Assembly (NCBI RefSeq): GCF_943193045.1
Contig: NZ_CALPCN010000001.1
Coordinates: 310,001-374,000 of the forward strand
Direction of reading: 5' to 3'
Length of the DNA stretch: 64,000 nt
Source: Pumilibacter muris
GTDB lineage: Bacteria; Bacillota; Clostridia; Christensenellales; Pumilibacteraceae
The position numbers and the translations under genes are program-made. This document shows positions 1-8,035 of the stretch, one piece after another (position 1 is the first letter of the stretch; each line of letters begins with the position of its first letter). The notes under the pieces were generated by a model that worked only from the letters and a program-made list of their open reading frames with translations, did not search any database and was not told the origin of the DNA.

Positions 1-255
1 ACCATGAGCTTTAAATATTTTTTAACAACTATATCGCTCACTCGTCCCGTTATGATAGCATTTATGTGCTATTTCGGAAGCGGCACCATTATACCGTTTC
101 GCGGTTGGGGAATTCCCGTATGGATTGCTATTTTTGTTGCCGTTATCATATTGTTTTTTGTGGTAAATAAAATAAAGAAAAAACTCATGAGCAAAAAAGG
201 AAGCGGAGAAATGCACGGTAAAAAAATCGAAAAGAAATCGGATGTCAACACATAA
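1..255 (+). CDS. C-terminal fragment of a membrane protein, possibly VTT/TVP38 family
   Basis: The reading frame is open at the left edge of the window, so this is the 3' end of a longer gene; the ATG at position 4 need not be the start. The visible part has a stretch like the end of SNARE-associated (VTT/DedA-like) proteins (MSFKYFLTTISLTRP near its start), then a clear hydrophobic segment (about residues 38-55) and a short lysine-rich tail, KIKKKLMSKK onward, which would face the cytoplasm. The family call is an inference from the general pattern and is not secure. The stop codon touches a strong hairpin shared with the convergent gene to the right. Confidence 0.5.
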   Translation, partial: TMSFKYFLTTISLTRPVMIAFMCYFGSGTIIPFRGWGIPVWIAIFVAVIILFFVVNKIKKKLMSKKGSGEMHGKKIEKKSDVNT

Positions 256-281
256 AAAGGACGGTTACAAACCGTCCTTTT
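255..281. terminator. bidirectional intrinsic terminator
   Basis: A perfect 12-bp inverted repeat (AAAAGGACGGTT, loop ACA, AACCGTCCTTTT) with A and T runs on its flanks lies between two convergent genes, so it can end transcription from both sides. Confidence 0.85.
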
Positions 282-285
282 GTGT

Positions 286-2088
286 TTAATGTTCAACCGC
301 AAACTTTTTCGATTTGAACAATGCGTTAAATATTAAAGCGCTTATAGGGAAGCAGACCGAAAGCAATGCGGGTAACAGTAGCGTCGTAATGTATTTTAGC
401 TCGAAGCCGAGTTCCATGCCGCCTATTACGTTTGCGCAGTAAATAATCAAGAAGCACTGCGCCATAACAATCAATCGGTAAATTAAAGAGTTTTTTAAAC
501 TGAAATTTATGCGTTTGCGTTTGTCGGGAGCCGTAAAGTTTTTAACAAAAGCTACTATGGGGAAGGCGACGGCTATCAAAACTGCCGCAATATAGAACCA
601 TTTGTCTGAACTTCTGCCGGCATGCAAAACAATGTTTACGAATATAGCGGAGAACAGAATTTCCAACATCATTATGCCGAATAAAATTCCGTAATGAACA
701 ATCATCAATTTGTTGGAAAGATAATAGTAAGCGTTGTTATATTCTTTTGAACTACTGTTGTTGTGAGTGCGAATCACAACGTTATCGCCCATTTCACGAA
801 CTTCTCCCGTAATACGGTTAAGCTTTCGATTTACGTCGGCATCGTTCGTATATTGTTCGGTAGCTTCGTTATATTCCGATTCCGCGCTATCTTTTAGAGC
901 CGTTTGAGGTTCTTCATATTGTTCTGTTGCGGAAGCTTGAGCTATCGAAGCGGTTGTGCCCGTCTCTTCTTGCATAGCGGGAGCGGGTTGATTTTGAACG
1001 TATGTATCTTGCGCAATAGGCTCTTCCGGCTCTTGCTCTGGTTCTTCGGGAGGAGGAGCGGGGCGTTCTACAAAGCTTGCGTTTAAAAAATCGCCGAGTA
1101 TGTTGCGGTATTCTCTTTCTATTATGCCGCTTTCGTAAGGCTTTGCAATAGAAGAAGTGTGATAGTCGAGAAATATGTTTTCCGGCTTCTGTTCTTCTTG
1201 CTCGAACGTTTCTTCTATGTGCGGCTCGTAGCCCGAGCTATTATATTGTTGCGCGTATTGCTCATCGTTTTGAGAAACAAGAGGGGGAGTTTGTTCCGAA
1301 TGTTCGTTTTCGGGTTCCGATTGTTCGGCTTCTTGTTCGGCTTCCGACTCGTCGAAGAAATCGCGGAAATACATTTCTGCGGAAAAGTTGTTGTCGGTTC
1401 TGTCGGAAACATATTTTTCAGACACAAGTTTTTCGGCATAGCTGGCGTCTTCATCGGAATTCAATCTTGAGCGGAACAGCTCGTCCATAATAGCAGTCGT
1501 ATCCGAAAATTCCACTGCACGCGAAACAACTTCTTGCCGTTGTTCTTCGTCGGGTTGCTCGTGCAATGCGGAAACGTTCTCGTCATCTTCCTGTATTTCG
1601 TTAGCGGAAAGGTTTTCGGTTTCAGCATTTTCGCTATCCGTAATTTCGGAAATATCTTCGTCGGTTTCCGGCTCGTCGTTAAAAGATGCTTCCTGTTCGT
1701 CGTATTGCGACGCAACGCTTTCAGCTTCCGGACGCGGGGCGGATAAATCAACTTCACGGTCGGAAATCAATTTATCGATAACCGTGCGGGAATATTCCCA
1801 CTCGCTTTGATTTTTAATAAAAAGTTCGCGCCCCATTTCGGTAAGCGTGAAATATTTTCTTCGTCCGCCGTTGGATTTTGCGCCCCAATAAGAGCGGATA
1901 AATCCTTGAATTTCAAGTCTTTTTAAACAACTGTATAATGTCGGTTGTTTCAGTTTGTACTGACCGCTGCTTTTTTGCTCGATTTCTCTTACAATGTCGT
2001 AGCCGTAGCGGTCTCCGTCGAAAAGGGCTTTTAATATAATAGTGTTTATGTGCCCTCTTATCAGGTCGCTTTGGATAGTGTTTTCCAT
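286..2088 (-). CDS. PadR-family transcriptional regulator fused to an acidic linker and a C-terminal membrane domain
   Basis: Residues 1 to about 110 are a PadR winged helix: HINTIILKALFDGDRYGYDI, then the recognition region with QPTLYSCLKRLE and the wing with GGRRKYFTLTEMG. Residues 115-455 are a low-complexity linker very rich in Glu, Gln, Ser and Asp. The last 140 residues have about four membrane segments (roughly 463-490, 498-518, 538-560 and 568-590). Typical PadR proteins are only 100-200 residues and soluble, so at 600 residues this is a membrane-tethered version. The ATG at 2088 follows an AAGGGG ribosome site. It is divergent from the thioesterase gene and has a consensus promoter plus a nearby palindrome, suggesting autoregulation. 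The DNA-binding call is firm; the signal sensed is unknown. Confidence 0.85.
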   Translation of the reverse strand: MENTIQSDLIRGHINTIILKALFDGDRYGYDIVREIEQKSSGQYKLKQPTLYSCLKRLEIQGFIRSYWGAKSNGGRRKYFTLTEMGRELFIKNQSEWEYSRTVIDKLISDREVDLSAPRPEAESVASQYDEQEASFNDEPETDEDISEITDSENAETENLSANEIQEDDENVSALHEQPDEEQRQEVVSRAVEFSDTTAIMDELFRSRLNSDEDASYAEKLVSEKYVSDRTDNNFSAEMYFRDFFDESEAEQEAEQSEPENEHSEQTPPLVSQNDEQYAQQYNSSGYEPHIEETFEQEEQKPENIFLDYHTSSIAKPYESGIIEREYRNILGDFLNASFVERPAPPPEEPEQEPEEPIAQDTYVQNQPAPAMQEETGTTASIAQASATEQYEEPQTALKDSAESEYNEATEQYTNDADVNRKLNRITGEVREMGDNVVIRTHNNSSSKEYNNAYYYLSNKLMIVHYGILFGIMMLEILFSAIFVNIVLHAGRSSDKWFYIAAVLIAVAFPIVAFVKNFTAPDKRKRINFSLKNSLIYRLIVMAQCFLIIYCANVIGGMELGFELKYITTLLLPALLSVCFPISALIFNALFKSKKFAVEH

Positions 2089-2115
2089 ACAAACCCCTTA
2101 AATTATTCTATTATT

Positions 2116-2144
2116 ATTGTAAACTTTTTTCACAGTTTTGTCAA
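2116..2144 (-). promoter_or_regulatory. sigma-A promoter of the PadR fusion gene
   Basis: On the minus strand TTGACA (2144-2139) is separated by 17 bases from TACAAT (2121-2116). The start codon lies 28 bases downstream. Confidence 0.75.
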
Positions 2145-2150
2145 TAGGAA

Positions 2151-2169
2151 TACTATTTAAGGCATAGTA
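2151..2169. promoter_or_regulatory. palindromic operator candidate (TACTAT-N7-ATAGTA)
   Basis: A 6-bp inverted repeat with a 7-base centre sits 6 bases upstream of the -35 box of the PadR gene, inside the divergent intergenic region. PadR regulators are known to bind spaced inverted repeats in their own promoters. A half-site, TACTATTT, recurs at 2220-2227 over the -10 box of the divergent promoter. Binding is inferred. Confidence 0.45.
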
Positions 2170-2194
2170 ATTTTTTAAAATAATATAAAAAGAT

Positions 2195-2223
2195 TTGCAA
2201 GAATTTTGTCGATATTGTATACT
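2195..2223 (+). promoter_or_regulatory. sigma-A promoter of the thioesterase gene group
   Basis: TTGCAA (2195-2200), a 17-base spacer and TATACT (2218-2223), about 56 bases before the thioesterase ATG. The ribosome site GGAGGGCGGC directly precedes that ATG. Confidence 0.7.
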
Positions 2224-2278
2224 ATTTGAGAGATATTTGAGAATTAAAGCGGTTTGCGCTTTTTAAACGGAGGGCGGC

Positions 2279-3028
2279 ATGTCGAATTATTTACAGCACA
2301 GTCAAAAAATTGTTACGGCGGTAGACGAATTTGACTTTCTCGAAAGAATAAAGCCGAGCGCTATTATGGAGTATTTTCAAGATTTGGCTACGGTGCACGC
2401 TTCGGAAATCGGAATAGGCTACGGGGAAATGAAAGAACAAAATTTGTGTTGGGTATTAAACCGACTCAGCGCCATAATAGATAAGTCGCCTAAGCTCGGT
2501 GAAGAAATAATTATAACTACATATCCTCATAAGCCCGGTTTGGTGGACGCAGTTAGGGATTATTATATAACAGACGTTTCGGGCGAAAGTTTAATTCGCG
2601 GAACCTCTCGGTGGTGCGTGCTTGATATTAAATCGAAAGCGGTTAGGCGTTGTTCGCCGTTGTTTAATTACGACGATTCGGCGTACAATCCTAAATATGC
2701 GGTTCCGGAAGGCAACCCTCAGCTTCCGGTTTTGGATACTCTTGTAGGAGATGTGAAAAGTAGCGCAGGGCAAGTTAAAATAACCGATTTGGACAGAAAC
2801 GGGCATATGAACAATGCGCGTTATGCCGACATTATGGTTAATTGTTGCGATTTTGATTTTTACTCGTCACATGAAATTAAAGCGTTCGATTTTAATTTTT
2901 TGTGCGAAATGAAAATAGGGAATGAATACTGCGTAAAATCCAAAACCGACGGGAAAACTTCTTGGTTTGAGGCGAGCGGTAATACTCGCGTAAATCCTAT
3001 ATTTCGGGCAAGTATAGAGTGGCGATAA
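2279..3028 (+). CDS. acyl-ACP thioesterase (FatA/FatB-like)
   Basis: A cytoplasmic enzyme that releases free fatty acids from acyl carrier protein. The 249 residues fit the bacterial two-hotdog FatA/FatB family: an N-terminal hotdog (about 1-130) with the long helix IMEYFQDLATVHASEIG, and a C-terminal hotdog carrying the active-site stretch TDLDRNGHMNNARYADI at about 169-185, where N174 and H176 are the expected catalytic positions. The ATG follows GGAGG. It is the first gene of a rightward group and overlaps the next gene by one base (TAATG), so the two are probably co-translated. It faces the PadR fusion gene across a shared regulatory region, so that regulator may control it. Confidence 0.9.
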   Translation: MSNYLQHSQKIVTAVDEFDFLERIKPSAIMEYFQDLATVHASEIGIGYGEMKEQNLCWVLNRLSAIIDKSPKLGEEIIITTYPHKPGLVDAVRDYYITDVSGESLIRGTSRWCVLDIKSKAVRRCSPLFNYDDSAYNPKYAVPEGNPQLPVLDTLVGDVKSSAGQVKITDLDRNGHMNNARYADIMVNCCDFDFYSSHEIKAFDFNFLCEMKIGNEYCVKSKTDGKTSWFEASGNTRVNPIFRASIEWR

Positions 3029-3708
3029 TGGAATACTCGGTAAGTCGCTCTAAACGCAAAAGCATAACTATATATGTTAAAGACGGGAAAATAAGCGTAA
3101 GGGCGCCGTTAAAAACGGATTTTAAAGTTATAGACAATTTTGTGGCAAGTAAAGAAATATGGATATTGCGTAAGCTCGCCGAAAGCTCCGACCGCATGAA
3201 ACGCTATTCCGACGTATTCGAAGGACGTGAATTTCCGTATTTCGGAAAACGCCTTGTTCCGCGCGTTACCGATAAAAAGCGAATTTGGTCTAACGACGAA
3301 TATTTATTTGTACCTCAGGAATTCTATTCAAACGGAGTTTTTGTATGCTCCGATTTGTTTTTAGCAGCCGTAAAAAAATATTATATGCGTGAAGCAAAGT
3401 CTTATCTTGGCGAGCGATTAAAAGAAATCGGCGAACATTATGGCTTTAGTTACAGCAATTTTTCTTTGACTAATGCAAAATCGAAATGGGGGAGTTGCGA
3501 TTCCGCGAATAGAATAAGGCTGAATTGGCGTTTGATAATGTTGCCGAAAAGCTTATGCGATTATGTTGCGGTTCACGAGTTGATGCACACGGTAGAGCAT
3601 AATCATTCGCGCAATTTTTGGAAAGGGGTTGCTACGATTTATCCGCGTTATAAGGAGGCGATTTCGTGTTTGAAAGATGCGGGAATGCTTATAAATTTAT
3701 GGCGTTAA
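3028..3708 (+). CDS. YgjP-type (DUF45) zinc metallopeptidase-like protein
   Basis: The protein has the DUF45/YgjP architecture: an N-terminal beta-rich part starting SVSRSKRKSITIYV, the signature KSKWGSC, and a zincin-like motif VHELMHTVEHNHSRNFW near residues 172-188, with His173, Glu174, His177 and the later His of NHS as probable zinc and catalytic residues. The substrate of this family is not settled; members are annotated as M48-like metal-dependent hydrolases. A GTG at 3019 would also open the frame, but the ATG at 3028 overlapping the upstream stop as TAATG is the better start. It overlaps the next gene by 10 bases. Confidence 0.85.
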   Translation: MEYSVSRSKRKSITIYVKDGKISVRAPLKTDFKVIDNFVASKEIWILRKLAESSDRMKRYSDVFEGREFPYFGKRLVPRVTDKKRIWSNDEYLFVPQEFYSNGVFVCSDLFLAAVKKYYMREAKSYLGERLKEIGEHYGFSYSNFSLTNAKSKWGSCDSANRIRLNWRLIMLPKSLCDYVAVHELMHTVEHNHSRNFWKGVATIYPRYKEAISCLKDAGMLINLWR

Positions 3709-4886
3709 AAAGATTATGTCTATTTATATTAGTTGCATTCAGCGCTTGCTTTTTGGAGTGCGGTTATACAGTTGTGGGAAACGTTCAAGGCTATGAAGCG
3801 TTTTTAAAGGACTATAAACGATATTCTTCCGCAGACTCTGGATTAAAAGTGGAAAAAATCGAAGGGTTCGAACCTGTTGTAGACGAATACTTTTCATTCG
3901 GAAAAGCTTTTTGCGACGGCATTGCGTTTGTTCGAAAAGAAAACGAAAATTACGTTTTGCGTCGCGATGGAACGTTGACGCAAATTGCCGAGAATTTGAG
4001 CGAAGTTGAAATTGAGGGAGGGAAATACGCTTTTGAATCAAACGGAAAATTCGGAGTAAAAAACGTTTTCGGCATTGAACTTTTAGCGCCGATTTATTCG
4101 GAAATCAATATTGCGGACGATACGATTTTAGCAATATCTGACGAATATGCCGAAACTTTTTATGCAAGATACGATTCGAAAGAAGCCGTTTTGATTAAAA
4201 AATGTAATTCGAAAGATGCTACTTTATTAAACGGAGAATATTTATTTTCAAACGGTTATATTTGCGATTTGAATTTTTTACCTCTTACCGCTTGCGGTTT
4301 ATTTTATGCGAATTTGCCTTGCGAGGGAAAAGTTGTTGTAAAATTACAAGACGCAAAATTCGGTTATGTCGATTTGTCGGCGAATAAAATTTTGCAAGGT
4401 TGCTATGTTGTTGCGCATTCGTTCAGCGAAGGAACGGCAACGGCGGTAATGCCGAACGGCGAAAACGTGGTGATTGACGAAAGCGGAACTAAGTTGTTCG
4501 GTACGGATAATATGCGTATCGGGAATAAAAGTTACGGATTTTATTGTTACGAATCCGGTGGAAAATACGGGATATTAAACGATAAATTTGAACGGCTAAC
4601 CGATGCTATATTTACCGATATAAAGTACGAAAAATCGGTTTCGGGCTACTTTATAATTTCTCAAAACGGAAAGGATAAGATTTATTCTCCGACAAAAGGG
4701 GACGTTTACGACTGCGAAGAAATAATTTACGAGGGTAGAATGTTTTTCTGTAATGAGAACGGACTTGTCACCGTTCTCGACAATAATTTAAAAAAGCTTT
4801 TTTCTTGCGACGGGGTAGAATACGGAAACGGCGTACTTATAGTTGAAAAAGGCGGAAAGTATGCCTATTATGAAAGAATTCAATAG
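3699..4886 (+). CDS. secreted or membrane-anchored WG-repeat protein
   Basis: The start chosen is the ATG at 3699 inside the end of the previous gene, because it gives a clean signal sequence (MALKRLCLFILVAFSACF). The frame could open 33 bases earlier at a GTG. The mature part is built of degenerate beta-type WG-like repeats, recognisable in units such as GKFGVKNVFGIELLAPIYSE and GKYGILNDKFERLTDAIF. No enzyme motif is visible. The cysteine after FSA could be a lipoprotein site, but Phe at -3 makes it a poor lipobox. Such proteins usually act in binding or as surface repeats; the real role is unknown. Confidence 0.65.
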   Translation: MALKRLCLFILVAFSACFLECGYTVVGNVQGYEAFLKDYKRYSSADSGLKVEKIEGFEPVVDEYFSFGKAFCDGIAFVRKENENYVLRRDGTLTQIAENLSEVEIEGGKYAFESNGKFGVKNVFGIELLAPIYSEINIADDTILAISDEYAETFYARYDSKEAVLIKKCNSKDATLLNGEYLFSNGYICDLNFLPLTACGLFYANLPCEGKVVVKLQDAKFGYVDLSANKILQGCYVVAHSFSEGTATAVMPNGENVVIDESGTKLFGTDNMRIGNKSYGFYCYESGGKYGILNDKFERLTDAIFTDIKYEKSVSGYFIISQNGKDKIYSPTKGDVYDCEEIIYEGRMFFCNENGLVTVLDNNLKKLFSCDGVEYGNGVLIVEKGGKYAYYERIQ

Positions 4887-4992
4887 GGTAGAAGTATAGG
4901 TTATAAAAAAGCGAAATAACAAACGCTTGACATTTTTTGTAAAAAGTTGTAAAACTATACAAGTCTTGCATTCATGGGAGATCGATTTTACG

Positions 4993-5433
4993 ATGAGCGA
5001 AAAAGATACTGTGCTTGGCGGAATATCGCCTATATTCGACAAGTGGAATATTGTTCGTGAAGGTAAAAACGAACGCAATTATGTTGTTTCTCAAAATACC
5101 GAACTTCAAAGCAAAATCAAAAAATTTTTGATGCGGATAGGATTTGTTGAAGTTCCAATAGACGTAATGAATGCGTTGGCTAATTTAATCGCGGTAAGTT
5201 TACAGGGCGGGCGTTTGAAAATCGGAAAAGCTTATGCCGAGTTATCGCATTGCAATTTGAGTGAAGACGCTTTAAGAACTAAAATTTCGTATTACATTGA
5301 AAAAAACTATGTAAACATGCGCGATTCCGTTAGCGCTAAGTTTAATTGCAGTTTGGGGCAACATTTCTCGGGAAACAAAAATTTTATAGTAAAATTGTCT
5401 TCGGTTTTTGAAGTGTTTGGGCAGGACGAGTAG
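4993..5433 (+). CDS. small DNA-binding candidate resembling the Spo0A C-terminal domain, without receiver
   Basis: Start taken at the ATG at 4993 (MSEKDTVLGGI) after GGGAG; an upstream ATG at 4927 lies on a TTGACA box and is less likely. The 146-residue protein has, from about residue 36 to the end, the spacing of a Spo0A C-terminal domain: KIKKFLMRIGFVEVP (compare IIHEIGVPAHIKG), a long helix, LKIGKAYAELSHCNLSEDAL (compare TKVLYPDIAKKFNTTASRV), LRTKISYYIEKNYVN, and a C-terminal GNKNFIVKLSSVF (compare PTNSEFIAMVADKL). This alignment is from memory and by eye. There is no receiver domain. Function unknown; it might bind DNA as a regulator. Confidence 0.5.
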   Translation: MSEKDTVLGGISPIFDKWNIVREGKNERNYVVSQNTELQSKIKKFLMRIGFVEVPIDVMNALANLIAVSLQGGRLKIGKAYAELSHCNLSEDALRTKISYYIEKNYVNMRDSVSAKFNCSLGQHFSGNKNFIVKLSSVFEVFGQDE

Positions 5434-5483
5434 TTGAGAAAGGTAAGAGTGAGGGGGATTTTTATATTTTTAACCAACTAAAC

Positions 5484-5511
5484 TATTCGCAAAAGTCTTC
5501 TTTTGCGAATA
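5484..5511. repeat. perfect 11-6-11 palindrome, dif-like site candidate
   Basis: TATTCGCAAAA, centre GTCTTC, then TTTTGCGAATA: two perfectly inverted 11-bp arms around a 6-bp centre, and the symmetry stops exactly at 11 bp. This is the layout of Xer recombination core sites. It lies about 160 bases before the XerS-like gene, much as dif-SL lies beside xerS in streptococci, and its AAAA...TTTT inner ends resemble the dif-SL inner arms. No T run follows, so it is a poor terminator. An operator is the main alternative. Confidence 0.45.
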
Positions 5512-5598
5512 ATATCGGTGAAAATAGTGGAAATAGAGTATAAAAAAGCAATTTTTCAACCCTTTGATTCTTAAATTATATAAATGTTATAAAAAGTT

Positions 5599-5626
5599 TT
5601 GGCTTTTGCTAATTTTATGTTATAAT
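5599..5626 (+). promoter_or_regulatory. sigma-A promoter of the tyrosine recombinase gene
   Basis: TTGGCT (5599-5604), a 16-base spacer, TATAAT (5621-5626). The predicted start of transcription near 5633 rules out the GTG at 5631 as start codon. Confidence 0.65.
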
Positions 5627-5672
5627 ATTTGTGGCTATTTGTTACGTTTTTTTTGGAGATAAATTTTTTAAC

Positions 5673-6755
5673 ATGAGTATTAAAAACGGAGACAATTACT
5701 TTAAAGAACGAAATGAGCACGGCATGGAACGTCTGCGTGAAATTTTGGACACATTGCCCGATTTTGTTTACGAATTTTTTATAGGAATACAAATGCGCAC
5801 AACCGTGCTCACAAGATTAAACTATGCGTATGATTTAAAGGTGTTTTTTCGTTATTTGAGTGAGAAAAAATATAATATTCCCGTACTTGAAATTTCGTTA
5901 GATAATATAGAAAAATTGAAAGCTTTCGATATAGAATTGTATTTAGACTATTTGTCGCACTATACGGTTGACGGAAAATCCTATTCTTGCGAAGAAAGAG
6001 CCAAAGAAAGAAAATTGTCGTCGTTACGTTCGTTTTTTAAATATTATTTTAAGAAAGACAAATTATCTTCAAACGTTTGTGCAAAAGTCGATTTGCCTAA
6101 ACTGCATCAAAAACCTATTATACGGTTAAATCCGGACGAAGTTGACTTGTTGTTGTCGGAAGCTGAACACGGAAATAATTTGACTAAAAGGCAAAAAAGC
6201 TATCAAAAAAAATATGCTAAGCGTGACACGGCTGTTTTAACGTTGTTTTTAGGCACAGGTATTCGCGTAAGCGAGCTTGTTGGATTAAATAGAAAAGATT
6301 TTCATTTCGACGACAATAGTTTTACTGTTACGCGAAAAGGCGGCAATAAAAGCGTTTTGTATTTTTCCGAAGAAGTAAAATCGGCGTTAATTGAATATTT
6401 GGAATGGTTGCAAGAAAAAATGAACTCCCCTAACGATGCTTTCGGAAAAAAAGCGCGACTGACGGATGCTATGTTTCTATCAAATCAAGGAACTCGTTAT
6501 TGCGTGCGTTCTGTTGAAAATCTTGTGAAAAAATACAGCAAAACTGTTACTTCGCAAAATATTACGCCTCATAAACTGCGTAGCACGTTCGGAACGTCGC
6601 TTTATAGAGCCACACAAGATATATATGTTGTTGCCGATGTACTCGGGCACAGCGACGTAAATACTACCAAAAAACATTATGCCGAGATGAGCGAAGATAT
6701 TAGAAAAAAAGCCGCCGATGTCGTAAGTTTGCATAAACCTTCCGACGATAAATAA
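5673..6755 (+). CDS. XerS-like tyrosine recombinase
   Basis: A site-specific recombinase that cuts and rejoins DNA through a phosphotyrosine link. The N-terminal SAM-like core-binding domain covers about 1-165 and the catalytic domain 170-360. Catalytic residues visible: Arg in GTGIRVSELVGL, Lys in TRKGGNKS, HKLR in TPHKLRSTFGT, His in LGHSDVNTTKKHY and the Tyr of that motif. The N-terminal LREILDTLPDFVYEFF stretch and the KERD-like YAKRDTAVLTLFLGTG section match the single-recombinase XerS subgroup better than XerC/XerD. The ATG at 5673 follows GGAGAT, with 14-16 bases between. No phage or transposon genes are near, so a chromosome dimer resolution role is likelier than an integrase role. 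Confidence 0.85.
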   Translation: MSIKNGDNYFKERNEHGMERLREILDTLPDFVYEFFIGIQMRTTVLTRLNYAYDLKVFFRYLSEKKYNIPVLEISLDNIEKLKAFDIELYLDYLSHYTVDGKSYSCEERAKERKLSSLRSFFKYYFKKDKLSSNVCAKVDLPKLHQKPIIRLNPDEVDLLLSEAEHGNNLTKRQKSYQKKYAKRDTAVLTLFLGTGIRVSELVGLNRKDFHFDDNSFTVTRKGGNKSVLYFSEEVKSALIEYLEWLQEKMNSPNDAFGKKARLTDAMFLSNQGTRYCVRSVENLVKKYSKTVTSQNITPHKLRSTFGTSLYRATQDIYVVADVLGHSDVNTTKKHYAEMSEDIRKKAADVVSLHKPSDDK

Positions 6756-6791
6756 TGTAAAATCGCAGTAGTATGCGTGTAATACAACTCC

Positions 6792-8024
6792 CTATTTTGT
6801 GTTTTTCGCAATAATTTGAGCGGCGCATTGAGTTACTGCAAATTTGATATGCTCATAAGTTAAACCGCCTTGCAAATATGCTATATACGGTTCTTTAATG
6901 GGCGAATCCGCGCTGAGTTCGATTGACGCTCCTTGAACGAACGTTCCCGCAGCCATTATAACTTGATTGCCGTAACCGGGCATGTCCCAAGGATATGGAA
7001 CAACGTGGCTGTCTATCGGCGAAACCGATTGAACGGTTCTGCAAAACGTTATTAAATCTTCTTTGTTTCCAAATTTTATTGAGCAAATAATATCGTTGGG
7101 AATATCGTTTTCGGTCGGCGAAGTTTCGTATCCGAGCTTTGAAAATACCGCTCCGAATAATACCGCTCCTTTGAGAGCTTGCGCCGTAACGTGCGGCGCC
7201 ATAAAAAGACCTTGATAAAACGGACGGTAATCTGCTGCGTATGAGCCTACCTCAGTTCCCACTCCTGGCGCGGTCAGCCTATACCCTACGGTTTCGATTA
7301 AATTTGATTTTCCGGCTATATATCCGCCTGTGGGGGCAAGTCCCCCGCCCGGATTTTTAATCATGGAGCCGGCACAAATATCGGCGCCTAACGCTGTCGG
7401 TTCATGTTCTGCCGTGAACTCTCCGTAGCAGTTGTCTACGGCTATAATTAGCGACGGAGCAAGCTCTTTAAGAAATTTGCAAACGTTTTTTATTTCGCTT
7501 ACGGAAAGAGCGTTTCGCCAACTGTATCCGCGCGAACGTTGAATAAAAATCATTTTCGGTTGCAATTTTTTTATTGCGTCTTTAATGTCGGGTAAATTAA
7601 AATTGCCGTTTTCAAGTTCTATTTTTTCATATTTTATTCCGAAATCTTTTAACGAACCTGTACCCTTTCCCTCTATTACGCCTTGTAACGTGTCGTATAC
7701 GTCGCCTGTAATCGACAGCATGACGTCGCCCGGCCGCAAAATTCCGAAAAGCATAAGCGTTAAAGCGTGTGTGCCCGACGTAATCATCGGAGAAACTATT
7801 GCTTTCTCGGCTTCGAAAATTTCCGCGAAAACTTCCGAAAGGGTGTCTCTTCCCGTGTCGTCGTAGCCGTAGCCTGTGGTAGGCGCAAAATGCCGCAGAG
7901 CTATTTTAAATTTTTTAAAAGCTTGCAAAACTCTTACTTGATTTTTGTATGCTATCCCGTCTATTGCGGCAAAAATTTGAGCGGAATTTTTTTCGCATTC
8001 TTCTATTAAACGTTCTGTGTTCAT
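6792..8024 (-). CDS. PLP-dependent methionine gamma-lyase-like protein (YnbB / aluminium resistance family)
   Basis: A fold-type I pyridoxal phosphate enzyme of the Met_gamma_lyase/Alum_res family. Visible signs: SGTHALTLMLFGILRPGD (cofactor phosphate region), VDNCYGEFTAEHEPTALGAD with the conserved Asp, and the Schiff-base Lys in GSMIKNPGGGLAPTGGYIAG. At 411 residues it has normal length. The start at 8024 (MNTERLIEE) is chosen because AGGAG lies 8 bases before it; earlier in-frame starts would overlap miaA. It closes the miaB-mutS-mutL-miaA operon. In many relatives hfq lies between miaA and this gene; here there is no room for it. The true substrate is unproven. Confidence 0.88.
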   Translation of the reverse strand: MNTERLIEECEKNSAQIFAAIDGIAYKNQVRVLQAFKKFKIALRHFAPTTGYGYDDTGRDTLSEVFAEIFEAEKAIVSPMITSGTHALTLMLFGILRPGDVMLSITGDVYDTLQGVIEGKGTGSLKDFGIKYEKIELENGNFNLPDIKDAIKKLQPKMIFIQRSRGYSWRNALSVSEIKNVCKFLKELAPSLIIAVDNCYGEFTAEHEPTALGADICAGSMIKNPGGGLAPTGGYIAGKSNLIETVGYRLTAPGVGTEVGSYAADYRPFYQGLFMAPHVTAQALKGAVLFGAVFSKLGYETSPTENDIPNDIICSIKFGNKEDLITFCRTVQSVSPIDSHVVPYPWDMPGYGNQVIMAAGTFVQGASIELSADSPIKEPYIAYLQGGLTYEHIKFAVTQCAAQIIAKNTK

Positions 8025-8035
8025 AACCATATCTC

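Noticed and set aside
4926-4992. TTGACA at 4927-4932 as a promoter for the Spo0A-C-like gene
   Set aside because: No acceptable -10 box lies 16-18 bases downstream (the best is TAAAAC), so it is not listed as a feature.
5673-6755. Tyrosine recombinase as the integrase of a mobile element
   Set aside because: No phage, conjugation or transposase genes and no tRNA or direct repeats flank it; the XerS-like sequence and neighbouring palindrome favour a chromosomal role.
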